Shown: positions 54,770-64,000 of the stretch, in pieces | Position numbering within the stretch: the stretch's first letter is position 1 | How the letters are laid out: each line of letters starts with the position of its first letter | Assembly: GCF_017115165.1 (NCBI RefSeq) | Contig: NZ_JABXKF010000032.1 | Location: 173,843-237,842 of the forward strand | DNA: 64,000 nt | Reading direction: 5' to 3' | From: Nostoc sp. LPT | GTDB taxonomy: Bacteria; Cyanobacteriota; Cyanobacteriia; Cyanobacteriales; Nostocaceae | Position numbers and translations under genes: made by a program | The notes under the pieces: generated by a model | Told to the model about the DNA's origin: nothing | What the model saw: only the letters and a program-made list of their open reading frames with translations | Databases searched by the model: none

Positions 54770-57715
54770 ATGGCAGCAAGTATTGATAATTACGAGCCAA
54801 CATATCAACAGGCGATGACCGCCTATGTTCAAAGAAATTATGAGGTTGCGGCCACTTTAGTTGACCAAGTGGTGCAAAATTTACCAGATGACCCCAATAC
54901 CCATTTGTTGCGGGGTCACATCTACTATGTTTTACAGCAGTACGATGTAGCAAAAGAAGAATATCAACAAGTATTAGGCTTGACTAACGATCAAGAAATT
55001 ATTGGTTTTGCCAAGAATGGAATTGACAATATCAATCAATATTTACAGTCATTCGGTGGGCAGATCGATCCATCAGAAAATCAAGAGGAAATAAATTCTT
55101 CAGAGATATCGGATGTACTGGCATATAGCGAACCAGAATTAGAAGATTTGGGTGCTAACCAGGAGTTTGACAGCGATAACCTTGATTTGAACTTTTTTGG
55201 AGAGTATCAAGAAAGTGTAAATGGCGTTGAAGATATATCTTCAAAAAGCCCATTTGATATACCCACAGAAGATAGTATTAGAACAGAAAAAATATCAGAT
55301 TATTCTACACCTTTTGGTGATGACCCTTTTGCCGTCAATGAAGAATCACAGGAACAAGAGTCAAATAAAAACTGGGAGGATAACAGAGAATTAGAGTTGC
55401 CTGCTTTTTGGCAGGAAGGTATCTCAGAAGAAATTCTAGAAGAATCATTAGCAAATAGTCAACTCTCAGATCATGAGATAAATTATCCTCACGGAAATTC
55501 AACTATTGACAATAATAACTATTTATCTTCTAATTTACAAACTGGTAATAGCGAGAATAACTCTCCTGAATTATTGTTGAGTGAGCCAAAGTTTCCAGAG
55601 GAGAAGATTGGGAATTTAGAATATAAAAAATCTCCTTTTGGAGACGAAACTTTACTGATTGTTGCAGAAGAATTAAGAAATGCGCCAACAACAAATAAGT
55701 TGGAATACGGCAGTAAAGATAACTTATCTGAAACCGAAGCACATAGTTGGTTAGCACCAACAGATTTGGAAGTAGAATCAGCTTTTCAGTCGAATTTGCC
55801 GGAGAAGGATTCATCTTTTGATAGCAATTTACCTCGAAAAGAAAAGCAGTTGAAGTCAGGTGAATTCATCAGTCAAAATAAGTTTGATGACGATGAGAAT
55901 TTTGATATGGAAGCATTTGAGTCTGCTTTTGGCTCAGATGGTTTAAACTCTTATGAAGATTCAAGCAATATACTGAATGGAGAAAATTCTAAGAGCAATA
56001 TCGAGTTTTTAGATGACTTTGAGGAATTTGACGATTTAGGCAATATTCCAGGGTTTGACCTGATCGAAGGAGATTCTAACTTCGGTGATGCAGCAATGCA
56101 TTCTGCTCCAGCAGAAACTAGTGACACTGGACGCCTTCAAAGCGCAGAGGCTTTTTTAAGTAATGCACCTCCTAGCGATCGCGAAGAGGAACTGTTCTCA
56201 ATGACTGGTTCCCATGAAGCCGTTCCAGTCTTTAGCCAAACAGATATCTCGAAATTAGAACCCAATGTCAGCATTGAGCAAGGATGGTTAGCACCATTAG
56301 AAAATGCTTCCATCGAACGAAAACAATGGCTAATTGCTGGAAGTGTGGGCATAGTCTCAGCGCTGGTTGTAGCCACAGTTAGCTTTGTCGCCACCACATT
56401 TTCGCCACCCCAACAACGAGAATCAGTAAGAAACACAGGTTGGGCAATGTCACTAGCCGCTGGAATTGCAGGTTTTGCCACCGCAGGCTTCATGGGAAAT
56501 CTGGCGCTTAAACAAATTCGGCGCACAACTGATGATCTGCAAGCTCAGTTTGAGGCTGTACGTCAAGGAAATTTGAATGCTCAAGCCACAGTGTTTTCCG
56601 AAGATGAATTGGGGCATTTAGCCACTGGCTTTAATGAAATGGCGCGGGTAATTTTCACAACCACAGGTGAAGCCCAACGCAAAGCCGATGAACAAGAGGA
56701 AGCCAAAGAAAATCTGCAACGTCAGGTGATTCGGCTCTTGGATGATGTGGAAGGAGCTGCTAGAGGCGATTTAACAGTCCAAGCGGAAGTGACAGCCGAT
56801 GTACTGGGAGCCGTAGCCGACGCATTTAACCTGACAATTCAAAACCTGCGGGATATCGTTCAACAGGTAAAAGTGGCAGCGAAGGATGTGACAAAAGGTG
56901 CAACCAACTCCGAAACCTTTGCGAGAGCTTTATCTAGTGATGCTTTGCGGCAAGCAGAAGAGTTGGCAGTAACGCTGAATTCTGTACAGGTGATGACCGA
57001 CTCGATTCAGCGGGTAGCAGAGGCGGCACGGGAAGCCGAAACCGTTGCTCGTGATGCTAGTACGATCGCTCTCAAAGGTGGCGAAGCAGTAGAAAATACC
57101 GTAGCAGGGATTTTAGAAATTCGAGAAACTGTTGCCGAAACCACCCGGAAAGTGAAGCGGTTGGCGGAATCTTCTCAAGAAATTTCTAAAATTGTGGCGT
57201 TGATTTCTCAAATTGCTTCCAGAACAAACTTGTTAGCACTCAATGCTAGTATTGAGGCGGCAAGAGCCGGAGAAGCAGGGCGCGGGTTTGCGATCGTCGC
57301 AGATGAAGTGCGCCAGCTAGCAGATAAATCTGCTAAATCCCTGAAGGAAATTGAACAAATTGTGATGCAAATCCAAAGCGAAACAGGCTCTGTAATGACC
57401 GCAATGGAAGAAGGCACACAACAAGTAATTAAAGGTACAAAATTGGCAGAAGATGCCAAGCGATCGCTCGAAAACATTATTCAAGTGGCGAATCGCATCG
57501 ATATTCTTGTGCGCTCTATTACCAGCGACACTGTGGAACAAACGGAAACCTCCCGCGCAGTCGCTCATGTAATGCAATCAGTAGAACTGACTGCGCAAGA
57601 AACTTCCCAAGAAGCACAGCGGGTTTCAGGTGCTCTACAACACTTAGTAGGTGTATCCCGTGACTTGATCGCCTCCGTTGAACGTTTCCGAGTGGAAACT
57701 ATGGAAACCAGATAA
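54770..57715 (+). CDS. hmpD: Methyl-accepting chemotaxis receptor HmpD
   Basis: ATG 54770 is chosen because GGAGGAGG lies directly upstream (54760-54767); the frame is open to 54743. The 981-residue receptor starts with TPR-like helices ([20 protein letters not shown]), followed by about 400 acidic, Asn/Ser-rich, probably disordered residues. Two membrane helices lie at about 517-540 and 555-577, then a HAMP domain and second HAMP-like unit, and the MCP signalling hairpin with the tip [20 protein letters not shown] (about 815-835). With only a very short loop between helices it has no periplasmic sensor domain, so it probably senses cytoplasmic signals, as in PilJ-like proteins. Confidence 0.92.
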   Translation: MAASIDNYEPTYQQAMTAYVQRNYEVAATLVDQVVQNLPDDPNTHLLRGHIYYVLQQYDVAKEEYQQVLGLTNDQEIIGFAKNGIDNINQYLQSFGGQIDPSENQEEINSSEISDVLAYSEPELEDLGANQEFDSDNLDLNFFGEYQESVNGVEDISSKSPFDIPTEDSIRTEKISDYSTPFGDDPFAVNEESQEQESNKNWEDNRELELPAFWQEGISEEILEESLANSQLSDHEINYPHGNSTIDNNNYLSSNLQTGNSENNSPELLLSEPKFPEEKIGNLEYKKSPFGDETLLIVAEELRNAPTTNKLEYGSKDNLSETEAHSWLAPTDLEVESAFQSNLPEKDSSFDSNLPRKEKQLKSGEFISQNKFDDDENFDMEAFESAFGSDGLNSYEDSSNILNGENSKSNIEFLDDFEEFDDLGNIPGFDLIEGDSNFGDAAMHSAPAETSDTGRLQSAEAFLSNAPPSDREEELFSMTGSHEAVPVFSQTDISKLEPNVSIEQGWLAPLENASIERKQWLIAGSVGIVSALVVATVSFVATTFSPPQQRESVRNTGWAMSLAAGIAGFATAGFMGNLALKQIRRTTDDLQAQFEAVRQGNLNAQATVFSEDELGHLATGFNEMARVIFTTTGEAQRKADEQEEAKENLQRQVIRLLDDVEGAARGDLTVQAEVTADVLGAVADAFNLTIQNLRDIVQQVKVAAKDVTKGATNSETFARALSSDALRQAEELAVTLNSVQVMTDSIQRVAEAAREAETVARDASTIALKGGEAVENTVAGILEIRETVAETTRKVKRLAESSQEISKIVALISQIASRTNLLALNASIEAARAGEAGRGFAIVADEVRQLADKSAKSLKEIEQIVMQIQSETGSVMTAMEEGTQQVIKGTKLAEDAKRSLENIIQVANRIDILVRSITSDTVEQTETSRAVAHVMQSVELTAQETSQEAQRVSGALQHLVGVSRDLIASVERFRVETMETR

Positions 57716-57804
57716 ATGTCATTTGTCCTTTGTCCTTTTTATTTGCTAATGACTAATGACCAATGACCAATGACCAATGACTAATGACTCTTGACTAAAA
57801 AACT
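57716..57804. repeat. STRR heptamer cluster (AATGACC/T) before hmpE
   Basis: Between hmpD and hmpE there are two or three TTTGTCC units followed by six AATGACY heptamers (about 57749-57790). These are short tandemly repeated repetitive sequences typical of heterocyst-forming cyanobacteria. Confidence 0.8.
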
Positions 57805-60800
57805 ATGCTGCCGGAACAACAACAGCGGATTTTGGGTTACTTTATTGAAGAAGCCAGGGATCACCTGAATACCATTGAGCAGGGCTTACTGAATTTAGAG
57901 GGTACCCTGAACGACCCGGAAATGATCAGTGAGGTCTTCCGGGCGGCTCACTCCATCAAAGGAGGAGCGGCCATGCTTGGATTGACTAGCATCCAGCATA
58001 CCTCCCACCGTCTGGAAGATTGTTTTAAAGTTCTTAAAGATAATCCGGTTCAGATTGACCAAAAGTTAGAGTCTTTATTTCTTGGTGTATCTGATACCCT
58101 AAAATCGCTGTTAGAGCATTTGAGCGGGCCTTATGGTCTTTCTGAAGATGCAGCTAATACTTTGATGTCAGAAACTGAGCCAGTCTTTCAATGGCTGTAT
58201 CAGCATTTGGAACTACTTGTAGAACAAGGAAAGAGTGGAGCAGCCAGCAGTCCTGACGCAACAGAACTTACAACCTCTGTAGAGAATGTCTCCACAGTTA
58301 CAGAACTTTTCCTGCGGCGAGATATTCCCGATCTGGCAGAAGACACCCATCAGGAATCTCCAGACTCGGTAACACCTCAAGAGACGCTAGACGCTCGCGG
58401 ACTCGCTAACGCTGCGCTAGACGCTCGCGGACTCGCTAACACTGCGCTAGACGCTCGCGGACTCGCTAACACTGCGCTAGACGCTCGCGGACTCGCTAAC
58501 ACTGCGCTAGACGCTCGCGGACTCGCTAACACTGCGCTAGACGCTCGCGGACTCGCTAACACTGCGCTAGACGCTCGCGGACTCGCTAACACTGCGCTAT
58601 CGCCAGTCACTGCGAAAGAAAGTAATAACTGGAGCGAGTTCCAAGCCCAAGTGCTGCAAACACTGCGGGAAATGTTGCAATTATTTAAGCAAACGACAAC
58701 ACCCTCAACTCGGCAAAACCTCCAGCAATGCTGTCACCAGTTAGTCAAACTTGGTGAAACTTGGAATTTGTCCAAGTGGTGTGGTTTGTGTCAAGCAGCA
58801 GCCAGTGCGATCGGCAATCCCGAAAATACTTATCTGACTTTAGCTAAAATTGTCATTACCGAAATCAAACAAGCTCAAGAATTAGTCTTGCAAGGTAGAG
58901 AAGCCGAAATTGCAATTAGTCAGCAACTAGAAGCACTTTTGAGCTTTGCAGAAATTGAGTTATTAGAAGTTACCCCTGATTTGTTTGATGAACAATCTGC
59001 GGCTTTCACAGAATCAGAGCCAATTCTATCTGGTAACACCGAGCCGTTAGCCCAGAAAACTGAAGAACTGAATCTAGACAAGGATAATAGCGATCGCTAC
59101 GTCAACGTCTCCGACGAACGCCCCTACCTTCAGTTACAAGGAACACCACTAAATGAAAGTAGAAACACTAGTCTTACTTTTACCACACATGACGAAGCAC
59201 ATCCAATCAGTAAGAATCTTGACCCCAATGGCCCAGAGGTAGGAATAGCTGAGTTAAATACCCTTGCTGATTTATTTGACGGCGAGACTCCTGAACTAGA
59301 TGAAAGTTGGCATCAAGAAGAAACCTTAGATATTGTTGCTATCAATGACTTTGGAATTGATTTGAGCAGCACTGAGGCTGAAGAGGCTCATAACGATTTA
59401 TCTGATTTACTCTCCTTTAATGAAGATATAAGCAACGCGTTGCACCTAACAAGCACAGCCACAACAGAAGATTTATCCTTGTTATTTGGCGACCATTTCC
59501 TAGAAAAAGATAATTCAGAACCACAAAATCAACAAACATCTGCTACGCCTCTAGAGTTGAGCGATATTAACGAATTTGAGATAAATTTAGACTTATCTTC
59601 TTCCAAAATTTTACAAGAATTTATTGATATTCCTAGTGATACAAATCAGACTATTAGCGAAATTGTCCAAAATAATGAACTCGAAGATTTATTGACACTG
59701 GGGTTAGATGATGATGAACTATTGCCAACAAGCAAAATCACTCAACCAGAAACTGAGCCGTTCGCTAGTGTGGAACTATCTATCAACCAACAAAATAATT
59801 TTGATAATTTATTCTTAGAAACTAAAAATGCAAATTGGGTAGAAGAAATTACCCCTAGTGACTACATAGAATTACCCCAGCCAACAGACTTGTCTTTGGA
59901 CAACCTGTTTGCTGAAATGGAAGAACAGACACAACTATCGACAAGTGAACCAGAAATCAGTGATTTATTTGATACACCTCCAGTAACAGAACCTGAGTTT
60001 TCTCAATCCGAAAATGATCTGAGCAACTTCTGGAATCAGGAAACCACAGAGGAAAAGGACGAATTAGATTCCTTAATTGAGCAGAATGTGGAAACGGCGT
60101 TAGATGAAAGTTTGTTTACTGCGGCGGCTGATGACATTTTTGCTGATAATCAGCAGTCCATACCTTCGCCTATAGCCAGTTTTGATATAGAAGAAGATTT
60201 TGATATCAATTTCCAGTATCAAGAACAGCTAGATTTGATATTATCATCAGATTCTGGAGATAATTTATTTGATGAATTTACATCAAGTAGCTTAACTATT
60301 TCTCCTATAATCAACGATACCTCCACGCCGGAAACGCCTTTGTTATCGCAGCATCCGGGTGAAGAAATTCTCAGACCACAACAACCAGAATCTTTAGATT
60401 TTGTTCCAGAATTTACTAATCAGACCCCAGATATATCTGCTGTTGATCTGGAAGTTAATTCATTAGGCTTTTTTGATGATAATCCGCAATTTCTGTTTGA
60501 AGATGTTGCTACAAATGAATTGACCTATATTCAGATGGAAACCACAGAGAATACTGTGGATGAAATATCAGAAACCGTCAGTTTTAGGGAAAGTTCAGAT
60601 TCAGCATTACTCAAAGAACAGCCAGGTGATTTGTTCGGCTCTTTAGATGAAAATCCACAACTGCTGTTTGAAGATGTCGCGACAAATGAATTGACCTATA
60701 TTCAAATGCAAACCACAGAGAATACTGTGGATGTATCAGAAACTATCAGTTTAGGGGAAACTTCAGATTCAGCATCACCCGAAGAACAGCCAAATGATTT

Positions 60801-63630
60801 GTTCGGTTATTTCGAGGAAAATCCACAACTGCTGTTTGAAGATGTCGCGATAAATGAATTGACCTATATTCAGATGGACACCACAGAAAATACTGGGGAT
60901 GTATCAGAAACTATCAGTTTAGGGGAAACTTCAGATTCAGCATCATCCCAAGCACAGCTATTTGATTTGTTTGACTCTGAAAATGTCGCGATAAATGAAT
61001 TGACCTATATTCAGATGGACACCACAGAGAATACTGTGGATGTATCAGAAACGGTCAGTTTTGAGGAAAATTCAAATTCAGCATCACCCGAATCACAGCC
61101 AGGTGATTTGTTCGGCTCTTTCGATGAAAATCCACAACTGTTTTTTGAAGATATCACGACAAATAATTCCACCTATATTCAGATGGACACCACAGAGAAT
61201 ACTGTGGATGAGCTATCAGAAACTATCAGTTTTGGAGAAACTTCAGATTCAGCCCAGACAAGCCCAGAAGTTTTAGAAACTGAGGAAAATAATAATTTAG
61301 AAACTACCTTTGATCTAAGAGAAAACACAGTTGTTAAAAATAATTTATTGTTTACAGAAACCACTGAAATAGTTGCTCAAGAAGATGAATTTGCAGACTT
61401 GGCAGCATTATTAGGAGAGGACGTAGCACCCATCCCCAAAGCTAAGAAGATACCAGAAGTAGATTTTGCTGCCCTGGAAGAATTGCTAAGTACAGATAAC
61501 AATAGCGATGTCTACGACGGGTTAGGCCAACGCCAGCCCTTCAACACTCAACCAGTCTTAGCTAAAAACGCTATTCCATCACCAGCCATCAAAGATGAAT
61601 TTGGTGACTTAGAGAAGTTGCTGGCAGAAGCGAATCAAACAATATCCCATTCAACTGTAGTAAAATCGAACACCAGCCAAGCTACCCGTCCCTCTACTCG
61701 TCGGGCTGCGAGATTTGAAGAAACGATGAAGGTTCCAGTTAAGCAACTGGACGATATGAGTAATTTAGTTGGGGAATTGGTGGTAAACCGCAATACCTTA
61801 GAGCAGGATCATGAACGACTGCGACAGTCATTAGATAACTTGCTGATTCAGGTACAACAACTCTCGGATGTGGGCGCAAGGATGCAGGAGTTGTACGAGC
61901 GATCGCTACTAGAAGCGTCTCTGTTAGCTGGACGCAAAAAGAAAGACCCCGACTTACAAGCCTCTGATTCCAATGTTGATCGGGGTTTTAGCGAGCTAGA
62001 AATGGATCGTTTTACTCCCTTTCATACACTCTCACAGCAGATGATTGAGCGGATTGTACGCGTGCGGGAGTCGGCTAGTGACATTGATTTTGTTACTGAA
62101 GAAACCGAACGAGTCGCCAGGCAGTTCCGCCAAGTAACCACCCAGTTACAAGAGGGATTAACTAGAGCGCGAATGGTGCCTTTTGCTCAAACTATTGATC
62201 GCTGGCGGCGAGGAGTGCGCGACAACGCCATTAAGTGTGGCAAACAAGTAGAGTTGGTGATCGAAGGTGGTGATACCTTAATTGACAAGATGATTTTGGA
62301 TCATCTTACCGATCCACTGACTCACATGCTGAATAATGCGATCGCTCACGGTATTGAAACGCCAGAAGAGAGGCAAGCTGCTAGTAAACCACCTGTAGGA
62401 ATTATTACTATCCGTGCCTTCCACCAAGGCAACCAAACGATCATATCTGTAGGCGATGATGGTGCAGGTATCGATTCCGCAAGGGTTAAGGCTAAAGCGG
62501 TGAAGATTGGCATGATTACAGAAGCGCAGGCAAAAGCTATGTCTCGTCTGGAAGTCTACGATCTGCTGTTCCAGTCTGGTTTTACAATCAAAGACCAGGC
62601 AGATGAAATTTCTGGTCGTGGTGTGGGTATGGACGTAGTACGCTCCGAAATTAGCGAAATTCGGGGAACAGTGAACACCGATTCTGCGATCGGCAAGGGA
62701 ACCACCTTTACCATTCGTCTACCTCTAACTCTGAGTATTTGTAAAGCTCTCTGCTGCGTCTCCGATCGCGCCAGAATTGCCTTCCCGATGGACGGTGTAG
62801 AAGATACGCTAGATATACCAGTCAAAAATATTCAGCACGATGCCAATGGGCAATCATTTATTTCCTGGCGCGATACAGTGCTACCATTCCGACCCCTGAA
62901 GGAACTTTTAACCTTCAATCGCCAAATCAGTCGTGGTAATGTCTATGGCGGCACCAGAGATGATGATATGGTTTCTGTAGTTGTGGTGCGATCGGCAAAT
63001 ACCCTAATTGCTCTACAGATTGACCTGGTGTTAAGCGAACAAGAAATTGTAATTAAGCAATTTGAAGGGCCAGCACCTAAACCCATTGGTGTAGCTGGTG
63101 CTACAGTCTTGGGTGATGGTCGGATTATGCCCATTGCTGACGTACTGGAAATAATTGACATCTTCCAGGGACGAATTTCTACACAAATTGGTGGCAGTTC
63201 TTGGCAACAGAAAACTACTCCCCCAGATACCTCTCCTACAAAGATTGACCCGACAGTGCTGATTGTTGATGACTCGATTACAGTCCGAGAACTGCTCTCC
63301 CTAACGTTTAATAAGGCAGGTTATCGCGTAGAACAAGCGCGTGACGGTCAGGAAGCTTGGGATAAACTCCGCTCCGGTCTGCCTTGCGATATCGTATTTT
63401 GCGACATCGAAATGCCCCGCTGCGATGGTCTAGAGTTACTCTCTCGCATCCAGAAAGACTCCAACCTCAACCACTTACCGATCGCTATGCTCACTTCGCG
63501 GGGTGCAGACAAACACAGACAAATTGCAGCTCAACTCGGTGCTAGTGGCTACTTTACCAAGCCTTATCTCGAAGAAGCTCTACTTGAAGCTGCAGCGCGG
63601 ATGCTGAAAGGAGAGAAACTCGTTAGCTAA
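57805..63630 (+). CDS. hmpE: Giant hybrid CheA histidine kinase HmpE
   Basis: The 1941-residue kinase has an N-terminal Hpt domain with phospho-His H49 (AAHSIKGGAAMLG), then an extraordinarily long acidic linker (about 130-1300). The linker includes seven LDARGLANTA decapeptides (about 195-264) and five 56-residue repeats (about 888-1150). Next come the dimerisation helices (KVPVKQLDDMSNLVGELV, from 1308) and a HATPase (N box LTHMLNNAIAHG about 1503, GDDGAGID about 1549, GRGVGMDVV about 1606). A CheW-like domain (about 1655-1790) and a C-terminal receiver (VLIVDDSITVREL from 1815; Asp in FCDIEMP) complete it. It should phosphorylate HmpA and HmpB. Conventional CheA is about 650 residues; the excess is the linker. 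Confidence 0.92.
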   Translation: MLPEQQQRILGYFIEEARDHLNTIEQGLLNLEGTLNDPEMISEVFRAAHSIKGGAAMLGLTSIQHTSHRLEDCFKVLKDNPVQIDQKLESLFLGVSDTLKSLLEHLSGPYGLSEDAANTLMSETEPVFQWLYQHLELLVEQGKSGAASSPDATELTTSVENVSTVTELFLRRDIPDLAEDTHQESPDSVTPQETLDARGLANAALDARGLANTALDARGLANTALDARGLANTALDARGLANTALDARGLANTALDARGLANTALSPVTAKESNNWSEFQAQVLQTLREMLQLFKQTTTPSTRQNLQQCCHQLVKLGETWNLSKWCGLCQAAASAIGNPENTYLTLAKIVITEIKQAQELVLQGREAEIAISQQLEALLSFAEIELLEVTPDLFDEQSAAFTESEPILSGNTEPLAQKTEELNLDKDNSDRYVNVSDERPYLQLQGTPLNESRNTSLTFTTHDEAHPISKNLDPNGPEVGIAELNTLADLFDGETPELDESWHQEETLDIVAINDFGIDLSSTEAEEAHNDLSDLLSFNEDISNALHLTSTATTEDLSLLFGDHFLEKDNSEPQNQQTSATPLELSDINEFEINLDLSSSKILQEFIDIPSDTNQTISEIVQNNELEDLLTLGLDDDELLPTSKITQPETEPFASVELSINQQNNFDNLFLETKNANWVEEITPSDYIELPQPTDLSLDNLFAEMEEQTQLSTSEPEISDLFDTPPVTEPEFSQSENDLSNFWNQETTEEKDELDSLIEQNVETALDESLFTAAADDIFADNQQSIPSPIASFDIEEDFDINFQYQEQLDLILSSDSGDNLFDEFTSSSLTISPIINDTSTPETPLLSQHPGEEILRPQQPESLDFVPEFTNQTPDISAVDLEVNSLGFFDDNPQFLFEDVATNELTYIQMETTENTVDEISETVSFRESSDSALLKEQPGDLFGSLDENPQLLFEDVATNELTYIQMQTTENTVDVSETISLGETSDSASPEEQPNDLFGYFEENPQLLFEDVAINELTYIQMDTTENTGDVSETISLGETSDSASSQAQLFDLFDSENVAINELTYIQMDTTENTVDVSETVSFEENSNSASPESQPGDLFGSFDENPQLFFEDITTNNSTYIQMDTTENTVDELSETISFGETSDSAQTSPEVLETEENNNLETTFDLRENTVVKNNLLFTETTEIVAQEDEFADLAALLGEDVAPIPKAKKIPEVDFAALEELLSTDNNSDVYDGLGQRQPFNTQPVLAKNAIPSPAIKDEFGDLEKLLAEANQTISHSTVVKSNTSQATRPSTRRAARFEETMKVPVKQLDDMSNLVGELVVNRNTLEQDHERLRQSLDNLLIQVQQLSDVGARMQELYERSLLEASLLAGRKKKDPDLQASDSNVDRGFSELEMDRFTPFHTLSQQMIERIVRVRESASDIDFVTEETERVARQFRQVTTQLQEGLTRARMVPFAQTIDRWRRGVRDNAIKCGKQVELVIEGGDTLIDKMILDHLTDPLTHMLNNAIAHGIETPEERQAASKPPVGIITIRAFHQGNQTIISVGDDGAGIDSARVKAKAVKIGMITEAQAKAMSRLEVYDLLFQSGFTIKDQADEISGRGVGMDVVRSEISEIRGTVNTDSAIGKGTTFTIRLPLTLSICKALCCVSDRARIAFPMDGVEDTLDIPVKNIQHDANGQSFISWRDTVLPFRPLKELLTFNRQISRGNVYGGTRDDDMVSVVVVRSANTLIALQIDLVLSEQEIVIKQFEGPAPKPIGVAGATVLGDGRIMPIADVLEIIDIFQGRISTQIGGSSWQQKTTPPDTSPTKIDPTVLIVDDSITVRELLSLTFNKAGYRVEQARDGQEAWDKLRSGLPCDIVFCDIEMPRCDGLELLSRIQKDSNLNHLPIAMLTSRGADKHRQIAAQLGASGYFTKPYLEEALLEAAARMLKGEKLVS
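58387..58596 (+). repeat. 30-bp in-frame minisatellite in hmpE
   Basis: Seven head-to-tail copies of a 30-base unit (CTAGACGCTCGCGGACTCGC plus TAACACTGCG) are perfect except for one base in the first copy (TAACGCTGCG). Translated they give LDARGLANTA. The sequence resembles a GC-rich dispersed Nostoc repeat and lacks stops in the reverse frame as well. Confidence 0.95.
60460..61255 (+). repeat. ~168-bp imperfect coding repeats in hmpE
   Basis: Five copies beginning near 60469, 60640, 60808, 60976 (shortened) and 61120 encode ENPQLLFEDVATNELTYIQM, TTENTVDVSETISLGETSDS and SASPEEQPGDLFG-type sequences. Indels are all multiples of three, so the frame is kept under selection. Confidence 0.85.
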
Positions 63631-63982
63631 ATCAACCAAAAGATTGAAGAATTTGGGATGGATACACCAAATGGCTTTATCCAACCGCGCCAGGGTACGT
63701 TGACTAGTCGTTGCTGTCGAAGCAAATTGATGATTTGGAACCGACTCTCACTCGGCATGGCTATGACGTGACGGACTTGGCTGAACAGTTCAATGCCAAA
63801 TCGGCTGAAATTAAAACAGTGAACAGTGATCAGTGACCAGTGACCAGTGACCAAGCGTATGGTGGGGGATTTAAACCCGCCACCAACGCTTTCCACTCTT
63901 CCTTTTGTGGGGGACTTATACTAATTCTCTAAAAGCTGGCTACAGATGAGATAATAAGATTTAATGAGAAGAGGGATATCCA
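63631..63982. other. 3' spacer with coding relic, STRR and possible IS end
   Basis: Bases 63640-63820 look like decayed coding sequence: one frame reads GYTKWLYPTAPGYVD and another QIDDLEPTLTRHGYDVTDLA then EQFNAKSAEIKT. This resembles a DNA-binding or plasmid-type protein broken by frameshifts. AGTGACC heptamers follow at about 63833-63855. TATACTAATTCTCT at 63917-63930 resembles the termini of the MITE at 9511-9690 and may be the left end of the element that starts at 63983. Confidence 0.4.
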
Positions 63983-64000
63983 ATGTCAGGGGTCTATCAA
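63983..64000 (+). CDS. Start of a probable IS630-family transposase (cut by window end)
   Basis: Only six codons are present (MSGVYQ), preceded by GAAGAGGGATATCCA. Nostoc IS630-type transposases commonly begin with M-x-GVY followed by a helix-turn-helix. The identity is a guess from this start and from the terminal-repeat-like sequence just upstream. Confidence 0.3.

Noticed and set aside
58377..58610. Antisense ORF of SSAVLASPRA repeats
   Set aside because: It mirrors the 30-bp repeats of hmpE, which lie in a well-supported gene.
1..64000. tRNA or rRNA genes
   Set aside because: I looked for T-loop GGTTCGAATCC-type motifs with matching acceptor stems and rRNA landmarks and saw none; a tRNAscan run would be decisive.

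Overview
This is a chromosomal segment from a filamentous cyanobacterium, most probably a Nostoc or close relative. The evidence is the many GCGATCGC (HIP1) octamers, heptanucleotide STRR repeats between genes, cyanobacterium-specific families (an hmp gliding/pilus chemotaxis locus with PatA-like and HmpF proteins, many Uma2 nucleases, a KGK-domain protein) and numerous small palindromic dispersed repeats. No tRNA or rRNA gene was recognised.

Layout. (1) 0.1-5.3 kb: a two-domain glycine-zipper stress protein and a 1040-residue repeat-rich membrane protein. (2) 5.3-12.3 kb: a degenerate array of four tandem copies of one unit, each made of an AT-rich leader, a small RTX/serralysin-C-terminal gene and the first 14-18 codons of ilvD. 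Every ilvD remnant stops matching ilvD at the same HIP1 octamer. The copies have been broken by deletions, a 541-bp homogenised block and several MITE-like insertions whose empty sites survive in sister copies. (3) 12.3-15.8 kb: intact ilvD, a decayed IS605-type tnpB element with its right end, and a yybP-ykoY manganese riboswitch in front of a GDT1/Mnx manganese exporter gene. (4) 15.9-25 kb: housekeeping and hypothetical genes (TPR protein, HcyBio/DUF39 protein, NmrA oxidoreductase beside a LysR relic, AI-2E-family permease, glycosyltransferase). (5) 25-33 kb: an accessory island with two full Uma2 nucleases, one truncated copy and one 3' relic, a NACHT STAND ATPase with pentapeptide and TPR tails, a 21-bp minisatellite and a seven-bladed WD40 protein. 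(6) 34-44 kb: a hydrolase/SDR pair, a paoABC-type molybdenum aldehyde oxidoreductase operon, a Rieske oxygenase, a YjbQ protein, an aminotransferase and a peptidase-E-like protein. (7) 44.6-50.2 kb: class II ribonucleotide reductase nrdJ split by a 332-nt group I intron placed just after the radical-cysteine codon, a KGK protein, tilS, and a higB toxin whose higA antitoxin carries an in-frame stop. (8) 50.2-63.6 kb: divergent hmpF and hmpABCDE (PatA-like regulator, CheY, CheW, chemoreceptor, giant hybrid CheA), the control system for type IV pilus gliding. The window closes with the first codons of a probable IS630-type transposase.

The most notable items are the HIP1-bounded duplication array, the nrdJ intron, the nonsense mutation in the antitoxin, and the NACHT/Uma2/WD40 island as a candidate defence neighbourhood. 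Everything here comes from reading the sequence; no database search was run.
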